A stretch of 44,472 nt of DNA, from contig RHKY01000044.1 in the NCBI GenBank assembly GCA_008363385.1, forward strand, positions 1 through 44,472. The letters run 5' to 3'. Origin of the DNA: Acidobacteriota bacterium. GTDB lineage: Bacteria; Acidobacteriota; Thermoanaerobaculia; UBA5066. The position numbers and the translations under genes were made by a program. Numbering within the stretch: position 1 is the stretch's first letter; the number at the start of each line of letters is the position of its first letter. Below, piece after piece: positions 24,138 to 32,249 of this stretch. The notes below the pieces were generated by a model. It worked only from the letters and a program-made list of their open reading frames with translations, ran no database searches and was not told the DNA's origin.

Positions 24138-26057
24138 GTGCCGGTCCGCGAGGGCCTCCTCCTCGGCCGATACCGCCTCCTGTCGCGCGCGGGCGCCGGC
24201 GGGATGGCGGAGGTCTGGCGGGCGGAGGACACGGGGCTCCACCGGACGGTCGCCGTCAAGGTCGTCCTCGACCCGATCGCGAGGGACCCGGCCTACGTCG
24301 AGCGCTTCGTCCGCGAGGCGCGGCTGGCCGCGGGGCTCTCACACCCGAACGTCCTCCCGGTCTACGACGCCGGGACCGCCGACGTCGACGGCGTCCAGGT
24401 CCCCTTCGTCGTCATGCCGCTGGTGACCGGCGGATCTCTCAAGGAGAGGATCCAGGGCCCCGTCCCGTTCGCCACCGCCGTCGCGTGGCTGGGCGCCCTG
24501 GCCTCGGCCCTCGACCACGCCCACGAGCAGGGGATCCTCCACCGGGACGTCAAGCCGGGGAACGTCCTCCTCGACGGCACCGGCCGCCCTCTGCTGGCCG
24601 ACTTCGGCCTGGCCCGCAGCGCCGGCGCCGCCTCGGGGCTGACGGCCACCGGCGTCGTCCTGGGGACGCCGCTCTACATGGCGCCGGAGCAGGCCCAGGG
24701 GCGCCCGCTCGACGCCAGGGCCGACCAGTACGCGCTCGCCGTCATCGCGTTCGAGCTGTTGACCGGGCGGGTGCCGTTCCACGCCGACTCGCCGCTGGCC
24801 ATCCTCCACCAGCACGTCACGGCTCCCCCCGCCCGTCCCTCCAGCGTCTCCCAGGAGATCCCGCCCGGGGTCGACGCGGTGATGGGCCGTGCCCTGGCCA
24901 AGGAGCCTGCCGAGCGGTTCGCCTCCTGCACCGAGTTCGTCACCGCCCTCGCCCGCGCGCTCGGTGCCGCCGCGCCGACGGCACCGACGCAGCTCCTCCC
25001 GGAAGCGCCGGCTCCTCCCGCCGCTCCGTCCCGGCCCCTCGACGCGCGATCCGCCACCGGCGCCCTCACCGTCCGCTCCGAGGAGCGCCCCCCGGCCCCG
25101 GCCGCCCCGGTCTCCGCCGCGGGGGCGCCGGCCCGGCGGCGTCTCCTCGTCGCGGCCTGCCTCGTCGCCGCCGCCGGCCTGGCGGCGTTCGTCGCCTCGA
25201 GGGCCTTCCTCCCGCGCCCGGAATCCGCGTCCCCGACGCCGACGCCGCCTCCGGCCGCCTCGACGCCGGTGCCGTCTCCGCCCCCCACGCCCGCTCCCCC
25301 GACCGGGGCGACGCCGATCCCGGCGCTCGGAATCGGCGTGAACGGCCTCTCGACCTCTCCCTCTCCCGGCCCCCCGGAGGCGGTCCCGCCCACCGAGCCG
25401 GAGCCGCGCCCGTTCCCGACGCGGCCTTCGCGGCGCGAGCCCCCCGCGGCCACCCCTCCCTCGCCCCCTGCGGCAGCGACCGGCCGACTGGTGCGGCCCG
25501 AGCCTCTCCTCGTCTCCGCGGAGCTGATGGGCAGCTCGGAGCTGGCCACGGTCTGGAGGTCCCTCGACACGACGCGGGCCCCGGGCGGACGGCTGCCGCG
25601 CGCCGCGTTCGTCGACGCCCTCGGCGAGGTCCGCCGCGTCCTCTCGTCGCAGGACGGCCGGGAAGCCCGGTTCCTCGGGGCCTACGCCCGCGGCGGAGTC
25701 GCCTTCGCGGACGGCCGGACGGCGGAGGGCTGGATGCTCCTCGGGCGCGCGCTGTCGATGGTCCCCGACCGGGCCAGGCTGAGCCGCCGGATGGCCCTCG
25801 TCCGCGACAGGCTCTCGGCCCAGGGAACGCCCCGGGGCGCCGACACCCCCTGGATCCTCGGCCTGGCGTACGGAGACGTCCGGGGAGACCTCGACGAGGA
25901 GCTCACGCGGGCCCTCGTCCGGGCGCCCGGCAACGGCGTCCTCCTCTACGCCCGCGCCCTGGCTTCCCTCGACGCGGGGCGGCAGGCCGGGGCCGAAGAC
26001 GCCGCCCGGCGCGCCTGCGACGCGGGGGTGCCGGAGGCCTGCGGGATGCTGAAGTGA
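24138..26057 (+). CDS. Transmembrane Ser/Thr protein kinase (PknB-type)
   Basis: A 639-residue Hanks-type kinase. Gly loop GAGGMAEV (19-26), Lys41 (AVKVV), Glu60, catalytic HRDVKPGN (135-142), DFG (155-157), and GTPLYMAPEQ (176-185) are all intact, so it should be active. A Pro/Ala linker follows (about 275-330), then one TM (about 333-356), a long Pro-rich extracytoplasmic spacer (about 360-455), and a C-terminal helical domain (about 460-639) with TPR/Sel1-like spacing. GTG 24138 follows GGGGAGGGACGGC. It is probably co-transcribed with the GAF-GGDEF gene. Substrates unknown. Confidence 0.9.
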   Translation: MPVREGLLLGRYRLLSRAGAGGMAEVWRAEDTGLHRTVAVKVVLDPIARDPAYVERFVREARLAAGLSHPNVLPVYDAGTADVDGVQVPFVVMPLVTGGSLKERIQGPVPFATAVAWLGALASALDHAHEQGILHRDVKPGNVLLDGTGRPLLADFGLARSAGAASGLTATGVVLGTPLYMAPEQAQGRPLDARADQYALAVIAFELLTGRVPFHADSPLAILHQHVTAPPARPSSVSQEIPPGVDAVMGRALAKEPAERFASCTEFVTALARALGAAAPTAPTQLLPEAPAPPAAPSRPLDARSATGALTVRSEERPPAPAAPVSAAGAPARRRLLVAACLVAAAGLAAFVASRAFLPRPESASPTPTPPPAASTPVPSPPPTPAPPTGATPIPALGIGVNGLSTSPSPGPPEAVPPTEPEPRPFPTRPSRREPPAATPPSPPAAATGRLVRPEPLLVSAELMGSSELATVWRSLDTTRAPGGRLPRAAFVDALGEVRRVLSSQDGREARFLGAYARGGVAFADGRTAEGWMLLGRALSMVPDRARLSRRMALVRDRLSAQGTPRGADTPWILGLAYGDVRGDLDEELTRALVRAPGNGVLLYARALASLDAGRQAGAEDAARRACDAGVPEACGMLK

Positions 26058-26059
26058 CC

Positions 26060-26084
26060 GGGGAACCCGCCTTGCGGGTTCCCC
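26060..26084 (+). terminator. Palindrome GGGGAACCCGC / GCGGGTTCCCC after the kinase gene
   Basis: A perfect 11-bp stem with a 3-base loop, starting 2 bases after the kinase stop. It is the fourth member of the GGGGAACCC palindrome family; a half copy (GGGTTCCCCTGG) is at about 26225-26237. Confidence 0.6.
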
Positions 26085-26259
26085 TGGCGCCGCCCGGGGG
26101 GCTGGGCTTCGCGCGCCCCCCGGACCCCCGCCACGCGCGCGCCGGGCTCTCTTCGTGGACAGGTTCGTTCCCGCTCGGCCGCTCTGCGGCCTGCGCCCTC
26201 TCGATCCCACGCTGGATCCCCGGCCGGGTTCCCCTGGAGGCCGCCCCCCCCTGGAAGCT
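26085..26259. other. Gene-free GC-rich stretch with repeat fragments
   Basis: This lies between the convergent kinase and CsgG-like genes. It holds a second GGGTTCCCCTGG followed by a CCGCCC-type C run, echoing the bases just after the 26060 palindrome (GGGTTCCCCTGGCGCCGCCC). This looks like a decayed duplicate of the same element. I see no gene in it. Confidence 0.4.
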
Positions 26260-27195
26260 CTAGCGGTCGGGGACCTTCAGGACGTCGCCGGCCTGGAGGC
26301 CGCTCCCCGTGACGACCGCGGCGGTCGACAACCGCGCCCCCTTCACGGCCGTCACCCGGACGCGGCCCACCTTCTTCTCGTCGGCCCCGAGGACCTCCCC
26401 GGTGTCGGGGTCCTTGATCGGGTCGCCGACGCGGTAGACGTCGAACTCGTCCCCGGGGGAGACGCCCGCCTCCGACCCGACGTTCAGGAAGACCGTCGAA
26501 CCGTCGGCCTTCGCGATCTTCCCGGCCACCCCCGAGGCGTCGGCGGCCCCGCCGAGCCCGGTCGTCGGCAGCTCGGCGCGGGCGAGCGACCGGGCCAGCC
26601 CGCCGACGATCGGGCGGAGGACCCGGTCGAGCTTCTGCCGGTCCTCGGTGCCGCCGCCCGCGCCGGCCACGTAGACGCTGGAGTCGGAGGTCGAGTCCCG
26701 CTCGGAATCCGACCAGACGATCTCGCCCGTCGCCGTGCTGATCGCCCGCGCGTCGAGGGCGGCCTCCATCTTCTGCGTCTTGACGCTGAAGCCGGGGAAC
26801 CCGCGGTATCCCGGCGCGCTGGCGCGGGAGTCGGAGACCCCCAGCTCCGTGACGGCCCCGACGACGAGGAACTCGACGCCGAGGAGCTGCCCGGCCTTCA
26901 CGGCGGTCTTCGGGTCGACGTCCCCCGAGAGGGAGAGGTCCTTCTCGGCCATCAGGGTCTGGAGCCGGTCCCGCTCGACCACCCGGAACTTCCCGGCCTT
27001 CACCAGCTCGGTGATCAGCATCTCCTGCGCCGATCGCCCCGCCTGGTACCACGAGTAGCGGGAGGTCTTGTCCTCGAACTGGAGGACGGCGACGCGCGGC
27101 TTGGCCGCCGGCGCCTTGGGCGGCGGGGCCGCGGCGGCGGGGCGGGCGAGGAGGAGCGGGAGGACGATCGGGACGAGGAGGCGGGCTCTGGGCAT
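26260..27195 (-). CDS. CsgG/HfaB-family exported protein
   Basis: A 311-residue exported protein related to CsgG, the outer-membrane secretion channel subunit of curli, and to HfaB. A signal peptide covers about 1-22 (LLARPAAA). The domain starts KPRVAVLQFEDKTS, and the family shows in ITELVKAGKFRVVERDRLQTLMAEKDL and in the GVEFLVVGAVTELGV segment. The C-terminal region (about 205-311) has FlgT-like features and the motif SEAGVSPGDEFDVYR. There is no lipobox Cys, unlike true CsgG. No curli subunit genes are nearby, so secretion of a different substrate, or a periplasmic role, is as likely. ATG 27195 has a GAGGT ribosome-binding site. Confidence 0.8.
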   Translation of the reverse strand: MPRARLLVPIVLPLLLARPAAAAPPPKAPAAKPRVAVLQFEDKTSRYSWYQAGRSAQEMLITELVKAGKFRVVERDRLQTLMAEKDLSLSGDVDPKTAVKAGQLLGVEFLVVGAVTELGVSDSRASAPGYRGFPGFSVKTQKMEAALDARAISTATGEIVWSDSERDSTSDSSVYVAGAGGGTEDRQKLDRVLRPIVGGLARSLARAELPTTGLGGAADASGVAGKIAKADGSTVFLNVGSEAGVSPGDEFDVYRVGDPIKDPDTGEVLGADEKKVGRVRVTAVKGARLSTAAVVTGSGLQAGDVLKVPDR

Positions 27196-27248
27196 CGGGT
27201 GACCTCGAACGGATTCTGCGTCCCTCCCGCGGCCCAGGCAAAGGAGGC

Positions 27249-27254
27249 TATCGT
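27249..27254 (+). promoter_or_regulatory. -10 hexamer TATCGT of the Smr gene, leaderless-type
   Basis: TATCGT ends 6 bases before GTG 27261. An AAGGAGG at 27241-27247 is about 14 bases before the start, which is too far for an ideal Shine-Dalgarno site and partly inside the would-be promoter. Confidence 0.35.
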
Positions 27255-27260
27255 CGGCGC

Positions 27261-27563
27261 GTGGACGACGAGCCGGTCCCGATCCCGATAGAGGACGTCC
27301 TCGACCTCCACCCGTTCCGCCCGGACGAGACCGCCAGCGTCGTCGAGGAGTACCTCCGGGAGGCCTCGGCGCGGGGCCTGCCGGTCGTCCGGCTGGTCCA
27401 CGGCCGGGGGATCGGGGTCCAGCGCCGGGTCGTCCGGGCGGTCCTCTCCCGCTCGCCCCTCGTCGCCTCCTTCGCGGACGCGGACGCGTCCGGGGGCGGC
27501 TGGGGGGCCACCGTCGTCTCGCTCCGCCCCGCGAGCGGTTCGGGCGATTCGTCGGCGCGGTAA
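27261..27563 (+). CDS. Small Smr-domain protein
   Basis: A 100-residue stand-alone Smr (small MutS-related) domain, a nicking/RNase-like nuclease fold found at the C-terminus of MutS2. The LDLHPF motif is at about 14-19 (L-D-L-H) and the second family box, RLVHGRGIGVQRRVV, at about 45-59. These are the DxH and HGxG motifs of the family. A role in DNA or RNA processing, or in rescue of collided ribosomes, is known for relatives; which applies here cannot be said. GTG 27261 is the start. It precedes the FabH-like gene by 61 bases. Confidence 0.85.
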   Translation: MDDEPVPIPIEDVLDLHPFRPDETASVVEEYLREASARGLPVVRLVHGRGIGVQRRVVRAVLSRSPLVASFADADASGGGWGATVVSLRPASGSGDSSAR

Positions 27564-27612
27564 CGCCCCCCTTGACGGCGGGCCGTCCGCCGCGGCGACG
27601 TCCTCCCTCCGA

Positions 27613-27618
27613 TAGACT
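27613..27618 (+). promoter_or_regulatory. -10 hexamer TAGACT of the FabH-like gene, leaderless-type
   Basis: TAGACT ends 6 bases before GTG 27625. A TTGACG at 27572 lies 35 bases upstream, too far to be its -35. Confidence 0.4.
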
Positions 27619-27624
27619 CCGCGC

Positions 27625-28713
27625 GTGACATCGCAGCCCTCCTCGAAGCGGACCACCGTCATTCGCGGCACCGGGATCTACGTCCCTCCCGCCGTCGCCA
27701 CCAACGAGATGATGTCCCGGGTGATGGAGACCTCGGACGAGTGGATCGTCCAGCGGACCGGGATCCGCGAGAGGCGGTTCGTGGAGCCCGGGGTCGGGTC
27801 GGCCGAGCTCGGCGCGCGCGCGGCCGAGGCGGCGCTCGCCGACGCGGGCCTGACGGCCGCCGACGTCGACCTCGTGGTCTTCGCGACGATGACGCCCGAC
27901 CACTACTTCCCGGGGAACGGGGGCCTCCTCGCCGCCCGCCTCGGGATGGACGGCACGCACGCCCTGGACATCCGGATGCAGTGCGCCGGGTTCCTGTCGG
28001 GGATGCAGACCGCCGACGCCTTCATCCGCTCGGGGACGTACGACCGGGTCCTCCTCGTCGGGGCCGAGGTCCACTCGGGCCTGATGCCCTGGCCGGAGAC
28101 CGTCTGGGACGTCCTCTGGGGGCGAACGGACGAGCCGTGCGACCCCGGGTGGTACCGGAAGATCACCGGCCTGAGGGACCGCGGCGTCCTGTTCGGGGAC
28201 GGAGCCGGCGCCATGGTCCTCGAGGCGAACGAGTCCGGCGACGGGCGCGGCTTCGTCGGGTTCCGGATGCGGACGGACGGGACCCAGTGGGACAAGCTCT
28301 ACGTCCCGGGGGGCGGCTGCAAGTCGCGCCCCTACTTCACCCCCGCGATGTTCGAGGCGGGCGGGACGCTCCCGATCGTGGAGGGACGCCAGGTCTTCCG
28401 CCTGGCGGTGCAGCTGATGCCGTCGGCCGTGCGCGAGGTCCTCGCCGAGCACGGCCGGACCCTTCACGACGTCGACCTCCTCCTGATGCACCAGGCCAAC
28501 CTGAGGATCAACGAGGCCGTCCAGAAGGCCCTCGACCTCCCCGACGACCGCGTCTACAACAACATCGACCGGTACGGGAACACGACCGCCGCGACGATCC
28601 CCATCGTGTACCACGAGGCGCGAAAGCTCGGGAAGCTGAAGGAGGGCGACCTCGTCGCCATCGCGGCCCTCGGGGCCGGCCTCCACTGGGGCGCCGGGCT
28701 CGTCGTCGCCTGA
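27625..28713 (+). CDS. Beta-ketoacyl-ACP synthase III (FabH-like)
   Basis: A 362-residue KAS III that condenses a short acyl-CoA with malonyl-ACP to start fatty-acid chains. The catalytic residues are in place: Cys120 in DIRMQCAGFLSG, His289 in LLMHQANLRI and Asn319 in DRYGNTTAA. The start SDEWIVQRTGIRERRF is canonical. It is about 45 residues longer than typical FabH, with an insert near 155-180 (MPWPETVWDVLWGRTDEPCD). It may be the primary FabH or a specialised homologue. The start is GTG at 27625 next to a -10 motif. No other fab genes are adjacent, but a FabL-like gene lies at 32249. Confidence 0.88.
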   Translation: MTSQPSSKRTTVIRGTGIYVPPAVATNEMMSRVMETSDEWIVQRTGIRERRFVEPGVGSAELGARAAEAALADAGLTAADVDLVVFATMTPDHYFPGNGGLLAARLGMDGTHALDIRMQCAGFLSGMQTADAFIRSGTYDRVLLVGAEVHSGLMPWPETVWDVLWGRTDEPCDPGWYRKITGLRDRGVLFGDGAGAMVLEANESGDGRGFVGFRMRTDGTQWDKLYVPGGGCKSRPYFTPAMFEAGGTLPIVEGRQVFRLAVQLMPSAVREVLAEHGRTLHDVDLLLMHQANLRINEAVQKALDLPDDRVYNNIDRYGNTTAATIPIVYHEARKLGKLKEGDLVAIAALGAGLHWGAGLVVA

Positions 28714-28732
28714 CCGCGCGCCCCGCCGCCGC

Positions 28733-28775
28733 TACCGCGGGGTCCGACCGCGGGGTCAGAGCTCCATTATACGTT
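28733..28775. repeat. Short direct repeat with an AT-richer tail between convergent genes
   Basis: CCGCGGGGTC occurs twice (about 28735 and 28749), followed by AGAGCTCCATTATACGTTC, which is much more AT-rich than the surroundings. It lies between two convergent genes, so it is not an obvious promoter. The GGGGTCAGA-type sequence is reminiscent of REP or transposon-flank debris; that is inference. Confidence 0.3.
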
Positions 28776-28815
28776 CTACGACCGCGCCGCCGCCGGTCCT
28801 CACGGGGGGCGGGAG

Positions 28816-29373
28816 TCAGCCGCGGGGCCGGACGGGGCGGGACTGGGCGAGGACCTGGACGAAGATGTTCCCGAAGGCCTCCGCCGAGGAGGGCCCGTCC
28901 GCGGTCACGACGAGGCCGTCCACGACCACCGGACGCTTCTCGTACTTGGCGCCGGCCTCCTTCAGGGCCTTCAGGGAGTCGGGCGTGACGAAGACCGTCG
29001 CCTTCTTCCCCTCCAGGAGCCCCGCCTTGGCGAGGACCGCCGTCGAGAGGCAGAGGGCGCCGATCGGCTTGTTGTCGTGGGCGATCATCCGGAGCGTCTT
29101 GTGGACGAGACCGTGGTCCCAGAGGTGGCCGGGAGCCCCGGCGCCCCCGACGACGACGGCCCCCGCCATCTCGGTCGGGCGGACCTCGTGGACGGCGACG
29201 ACGCTCACCTTGGCGCCGAGCATCCCTTCGGCCTCCCCCTCCTCGGTGGAGGCCAGGACCGCGGTCCCGCCGGCCGCCTCCACGGCGGCCTTCGGCGCGA
29301 GGAGCTCCTCGTCCCGGAACTTCTTCGGGGCGACGATGAAGAGGACCTTCAGGCCGTCCAGGGGCTTCGTCAC
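28816..29373 (-). CDS. DJ-1/PfpI family protein
   Basis: A 185-residue class I glutamine-amidotransferase-like protein of the DJ-1/PfpI superfamily; members are chaperone/deglycase or protease-type enzymes. The nucleophile elbow is IGALCLSTAVLA with Cys108, and the conserved acidic residue is in FRDEELLAP near 22-23. The usual His following Cys in PfpI is Leu here, so it lies closer to the DJ-1/YajL branch. The start is GTG 29373, with GGAGGT 5 bases upstream. The next gene on the same strand is 126 bases away. Physiological function cannot be stated. Confidence 0.82.
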   Translation of the reverse strand: MTKPLDGLKVLFIVAPKKFRDEELLAPKAAVEAAGGTAVLASTEEGEAEGMLGAKVSVVAVHEVRPTEMAGAVVVGGAGAPGHLWDHGLVHKTLRMIAHDNKPIGALCLSTAVLAKAGLLEGKKATVFVTPDSLKALKEAGAKYEKRPVVVDGLVVTADGPSSAEAFGNIFVQVLAQSRPVRPRG

Positions 29374-29499
29374 GGGACACCTCCGGTCAGCCCACTTTCG
29401 ACCTCGCGGCCCGCCGCGTCAAGCGGACGGGCCCGAGACCCCCGGCCGCGGAAGCCGGACGGGTGACGCTCCCGCTCGCCGCTTGGAGACGGCGGACGT

Positions 29500-30720
29500 T
29501 CAGACGGCCGGAGCGGAGAGCGCCACCGAGGAGCCGACCCATGTGAAGTCCTTGTTGAAGTCGACTCCCAGCATCTTCCCGCGGGAGAGGCGGCAGAGGT
29601 TGAGCGCGAGCGTCATCTCCCGGCTCCCCTCGGGCCGGTAGAACATCATCCGGACCTCCACCTTGACGCCGCCGCCGTCCACGGCGCGGATGCACGGCTC
29701 GTAGACGATCTTCTCCTGCAGGCACCAACCGTCCCGCTCCGCCTCCGGGATCCTCTCGAGGTCGGCCGCGGTCGGCTCGACGTTCACGCCGCCGCCCGCG
29801 AACGAGAAGAGGGGCTTCAGGACGTAGCGCGCCGTCAGGTCCGCCGGGACGCCGCCCAGCTCCGAGACGTACGTCGACCGTGGGACCGCCGGGTGGTCGA
29901 GGAGCGGGAGGGAGTACTTCGAGAAGGTCCAGTACCAGTTCGGGTGCGGCGCCCAGGTCACGTCGAGGTCGTCACGGAAGTCGAACGGCAGGGGCGTCCT
30001 CTTGGCCAGGAGCTCGTCGAAGACGATCCGGTTGTAGATCCGCTCGATCGGGACCCGGCGCCCGCCCTTCCGCCGGAAGAGCTTCCGGCCCTCCTTCTCG
30101 ACCGACGTCGGGCAGACGGGGTCGACGCCGAGGAGGCGCCGCGTCGACTCGAAGTCGATCCAGGTCTTCTGCTGCTCGGGGTGGAGGTCCATCAGGACGA
30201 CCGTCTCCGGGTCCCGGTCCCCCACGACGACCCGGCGGAAGAGCTCGAGGAAGGTCTCCTTCGTGAAGCCGTCGAAGAAGGGGCTCCACGGGCCGCGCGG
30301 CAGGCCCGGGACCTCCTGCAGGGCCTCGCTCCAGGCCTCCGCCTGGAGGACCTCGAACGCCGAGAGCGACGGGAAGCCCTGGAGCTCGATCAGCTTCGGC
30401 GCGAGGCTCCCGTCCGGCAGGGAGACCACCGCCAGGTCCACCTGCAGGAGCGAGGGAAGCGGGTCCATGCCCGGGGCGTCGAACTCGGGGGGGATCGCCC
30501 GCTTCATCCGCTCCGCCACGCCCGGGCGGACGAGCTGCTCGACGATGCCGTGCGCGGCCCCGGTCAGCCTCCCGGTCAGCTCCGGCGTCAGGAAGACCGG
30601 CGTCTCGGCCAGACGGAAGCCGGACTCGGCGCCCGTCTTCTCGAGGAGGCGCCGGAGGTAGTCCCGGTAGAGCCCGTCGGTGTAGGCGGCGTTGAACGCC
30701 TCGCGGAATCCCGGCTGCAT
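29500..30720 (-). CDS. ATP-grasp-fold ligase of unknown substrate
   Basis: A 406-residue protein that looks like an ATP-grasp enzyme, with YVLKPLFSFAGGGVNV (about 300-315) matching the ATP-binding Lys and Gly loop, and KVEVRMMFYRPEG (about 359-371) supplying the acidic/basic ATP and Mg site. The N-terminal half has IELQGFPSLSAFEVLQA and IYNRIVFDELL, a pattern seen in conserved hypothetical proteins. Ligases of this fold join a carboxylate to an amine or thiol, for example in peptide or thiol-cofactor synthesis. Substrates are unknown. ATG 30720 is preceded by TAGACT ending 9 bases upstream. It follows the SRAP gene by 12 bases. Confidence 0.65.
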   Translation of the reverse strand: MQPGFREAFNAAYTDGLYRDYLRRLLEKTGAESGFRLAETPVFLTPELTGRLTGAAHGIVEQLVRPGVAERMKRAIPPEFDAPGMDPLPSLLQVDLAVVSLPDGSLAPKLIELQGFPSLSAFEVLQAEAWSEALQEVPGLPRGPWSPFFDGFTKETFLELFRRVVVGDRDPETVVLMDLHPEQQKTWIDFESTRRLLGVDPVCPTSVEKEGRKLFRRKGGRRVPIERIYNRIVFDELLAKRTPLPFDFRDDLDVTWAPHPNWYWTFSKYSLPLLDHPAVPRSTYVSELGGVPADLTARYVLKPLFSFAGGGVNVEPTAADLERIPEAERDGWCLQEKIVYEPCIRAVDGGGVKVEVRMMFYRPEGSREMTLALNLCRLSRGKMLGVDFNKDFTWVGSSVALSAPAV

Positions 30721-30729
30721 AGGGCGCGA

Positions 30730-30735
30730 AGTCTA
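30730..30735 (-). promoter_or_regulatory. -10 hexamer TAGACT of the ATP-grasp gene, overlapping the upstream stop
   Basis: TAGACT (30735 to 30730, minus strand) ends 9 bases before ATG 30720, and its TAG is the stop codon of the SRAP gene. The arrangement is the same as at gatB. Confidence 0.4.
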
Positions 30736-31428
30736 GTCGATGGACGGCAGGGGCGGGCCGGCCGGCTGGACGAGGTCCGGCCCGTCCGCGGTCGGGTTCC
30801 CGACGCGAGCCGCGACGGGCCACCCCTCCATCGCCGAGGCCGGGAAGGGGACCAGGAACGGGGCGAGGCGCGCGGCGTCGGTCACGGCCGGGTCGAGCCA
30901 GACCGCCTCCCCCTCCTCCGAGAGGAGGACGGGCATCCGGTCGTGGACGCGCGCCACCAGGGGATTGGCCTCCGTCGTCAGGATCGCGAAGGTCCGGAGC
31001 GCCCCGCCGTCCGGCGAACGCCAGACGTCGTACAGGCCGGCCAGGCCGAGCGGGGCGCCGGAGCGGGAGCGGAAGAGGTGCGGGACCTTCGACCTCCCGC
31101 CCGGCCGCGCCTGCCACTCGTAGAAGCCGTCGGCCGGGACGACGGCTCGGCTCCTCCGGAGCGGGCCCCGGTAGCTCGGCTTCTCGGCCACGGTGTCGGC
31201 GCGGGCGTTGATCGGGCGCCGGGCCTCGGTGAGGTCCTTCGTCCAGGACGGCACGAGGCCCCAGCCCATCGACACGAGGCGGCGCCCCCCCTCGGCCGCC
31301 AAGACGACCGGGGCTTCGGAGAGCGGGGCGACGTTGTACCGGGGCCGAAGCGGCGGGGCCTCCCCCTCGAACCCGAAGCGGAGCCTCAGGACGTCGAGAG
31401 GGCTCGTCACCACGTACCGGCCGCACAC
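30733..31428 (-). CDS. SRAP domain protein (YedK/HMCES family)
   Basis: A 231-residue SOS-response-associated peptidase (SRAP) that covalently caps abasic sites in single-stranded DNA. The start is GTG 31428, which makes Cys2 (MCGRYVV) the catalytic nucleophile after Met removal; other key residues visible are Asn32 in RYNVAP, Glu104 in GFYEWQ and His162 in VHDRMPVLL. The GAGGT stretch 8 bases upstream is a ribosome-binding site. It lies 11 bases after the SDR gene. It is not adjacent to lexA or dinB, so SOS control is unproven. Confidence 0.92.
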   Translation of the reverse strand: MCGRYVVTSPLDVLRLRFGFEGEAPPLRPRYNVAPLSEAPVVLAAEGGRRLVSMGWGLVPSWTKDLTEARRPINARADTVAEKPSYRGPLRRSRAVVPADGFYEWQARPGGRSKVPHLFRSRSGAPLGLAGLYDVWRSPDGGALRTFAILTTEANPLVARVHDRMPVLLSEEGEAVWLDPAVTDAARLAPFLVPFPASAMEGWPVAARVGNPTADGPDLVQPAGPPLPSID

Positions 31429-31439
31429 TCCCGTCGACC

Positions 31440-32249
31440 TCAGCCGCCCCGCGGGCGGCGGGTGGCGCGGAACGTCAGCGCCCCCAGCTTCACCGGGAGC
31501 CACCGCGGCGCCAGCCTCAGGGAGGCGATCCAGAGGCGGTCGAAGGGGTGGGGGACGTGGACGGCCTTCCCCTTCGAGAGGGCGTGGAGCCCCGCGTCGG
31601 CGACGTCGCCGGCAGACAGGACCGGGAAGAGCGTCCGGCTCCCGTCGGCCATCGACGCGGTCTCGGCGAAGCGGGTCCTCGTGAAGCCGGGGCAGAGGGC
31701 CGTCACGACGACGCCGTCGGCGGCCGCCTCCTCGTGGACCGCCTCGGACAGGAGCCGCAAGTACGCCTTGCTCGCCCCGTAAGGGGCGAAGTACGGGAAC
31801 GGCGCCATCCCCGCGGTGGACGAGACGTTCAGGACCCACCCGCGCTGCCGCGCGCGCATCGCCACGAGGGCGAGGCGGAGGAGCTCGGTGGTCGCCAGGA
31901 CGTTCAGCCGGAGCATCTCGGCCAGCCGCTCGCCCGGCAGGTCGGCCAGGGCGTCGTTCAGGCCGAAGCCGGCGTTGTTGACCAGGAGCTCGACGGGCCT
32001 GCCGGCCTCCTCGGTCGCCGCCCAGACCGCGGCGGGGCCGCCCGGAGCCGCGAGGTCCACCGGGAGCGGGACGACCGCCGTGCCGTGCGTCTCGCGGAGC
32101 CGCTCGGCCAGCGCAACGAGGCGCTCCGCCGAGCGGGCGACGAGGACGAGGGGGAAGCGCCGGGCGGCGAGCCGCTCGGCGATCGCCTCCCCGATCCCCG
32201 AAGAGGCGCCGGTGACGACGGCCCAGGTCCCTTCCCGGAGCTCCAGCAT
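31440..32249 (-). CDS. Short-chain dehydrogenase/reductase (SDR)
   Basis: A 269-residue classical SDR. The nucleotide-binding motif is TGASSGIG (13-20), NNAG is at 91-94, Ser144 lies in NVSSTAG, and the catalytic Y-x3-K is Tyr157/Lys161 in PYGASKAYL. The C-terminus has a long hydrophobic/basic tail (about 235-269), suggesting membrane association, as in lipid-related SDRs of the DltE/YqjQ type. Its ATG shares one base with the upstream FabL-like stop (TGATG), so the two are coupled. Substrate unknown; the neighbour suggests acyl or lipid metabolism. Confidence 0.85.
   Translation of the reverse strand: MLELREGTWAVVTGASSGIGEAIAERLAARRFPLVLVARSAERLVALAERLRETHGTAVVPLPVDLAAPGGPAAVWAATEEAGRPVELLVNNAGFGLNDALADLPGERLAEMLRLNVLATTELLRLALVAMRARQRGWVLNVSSTAGMAPFPYFAPYGASKAYLRLLSEAVHEEAAADGVVVTALCPGFTRTRFAETASMADGSRTLFPVLSAGDVADAGLHALSKGKAVHVPHPFDRLWIASLRLAPRWLPVKLGALTFRATRRPRGG

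Noticed and set aside
21225-24242. Long minus-strand frame opposite the GAF-GGDEF gene
   Set aside because: The translation is Arg/Glu/Gly-rich low complexity with no recognisable domain; the plus strand carries clear GAF and GGDEF motifs.
27572-27618. TTGACG as the -35 for the FabH-like gene
   Set aside because: It lies 35 bases from the TAGACT hexamer, twice the allowed spacing.
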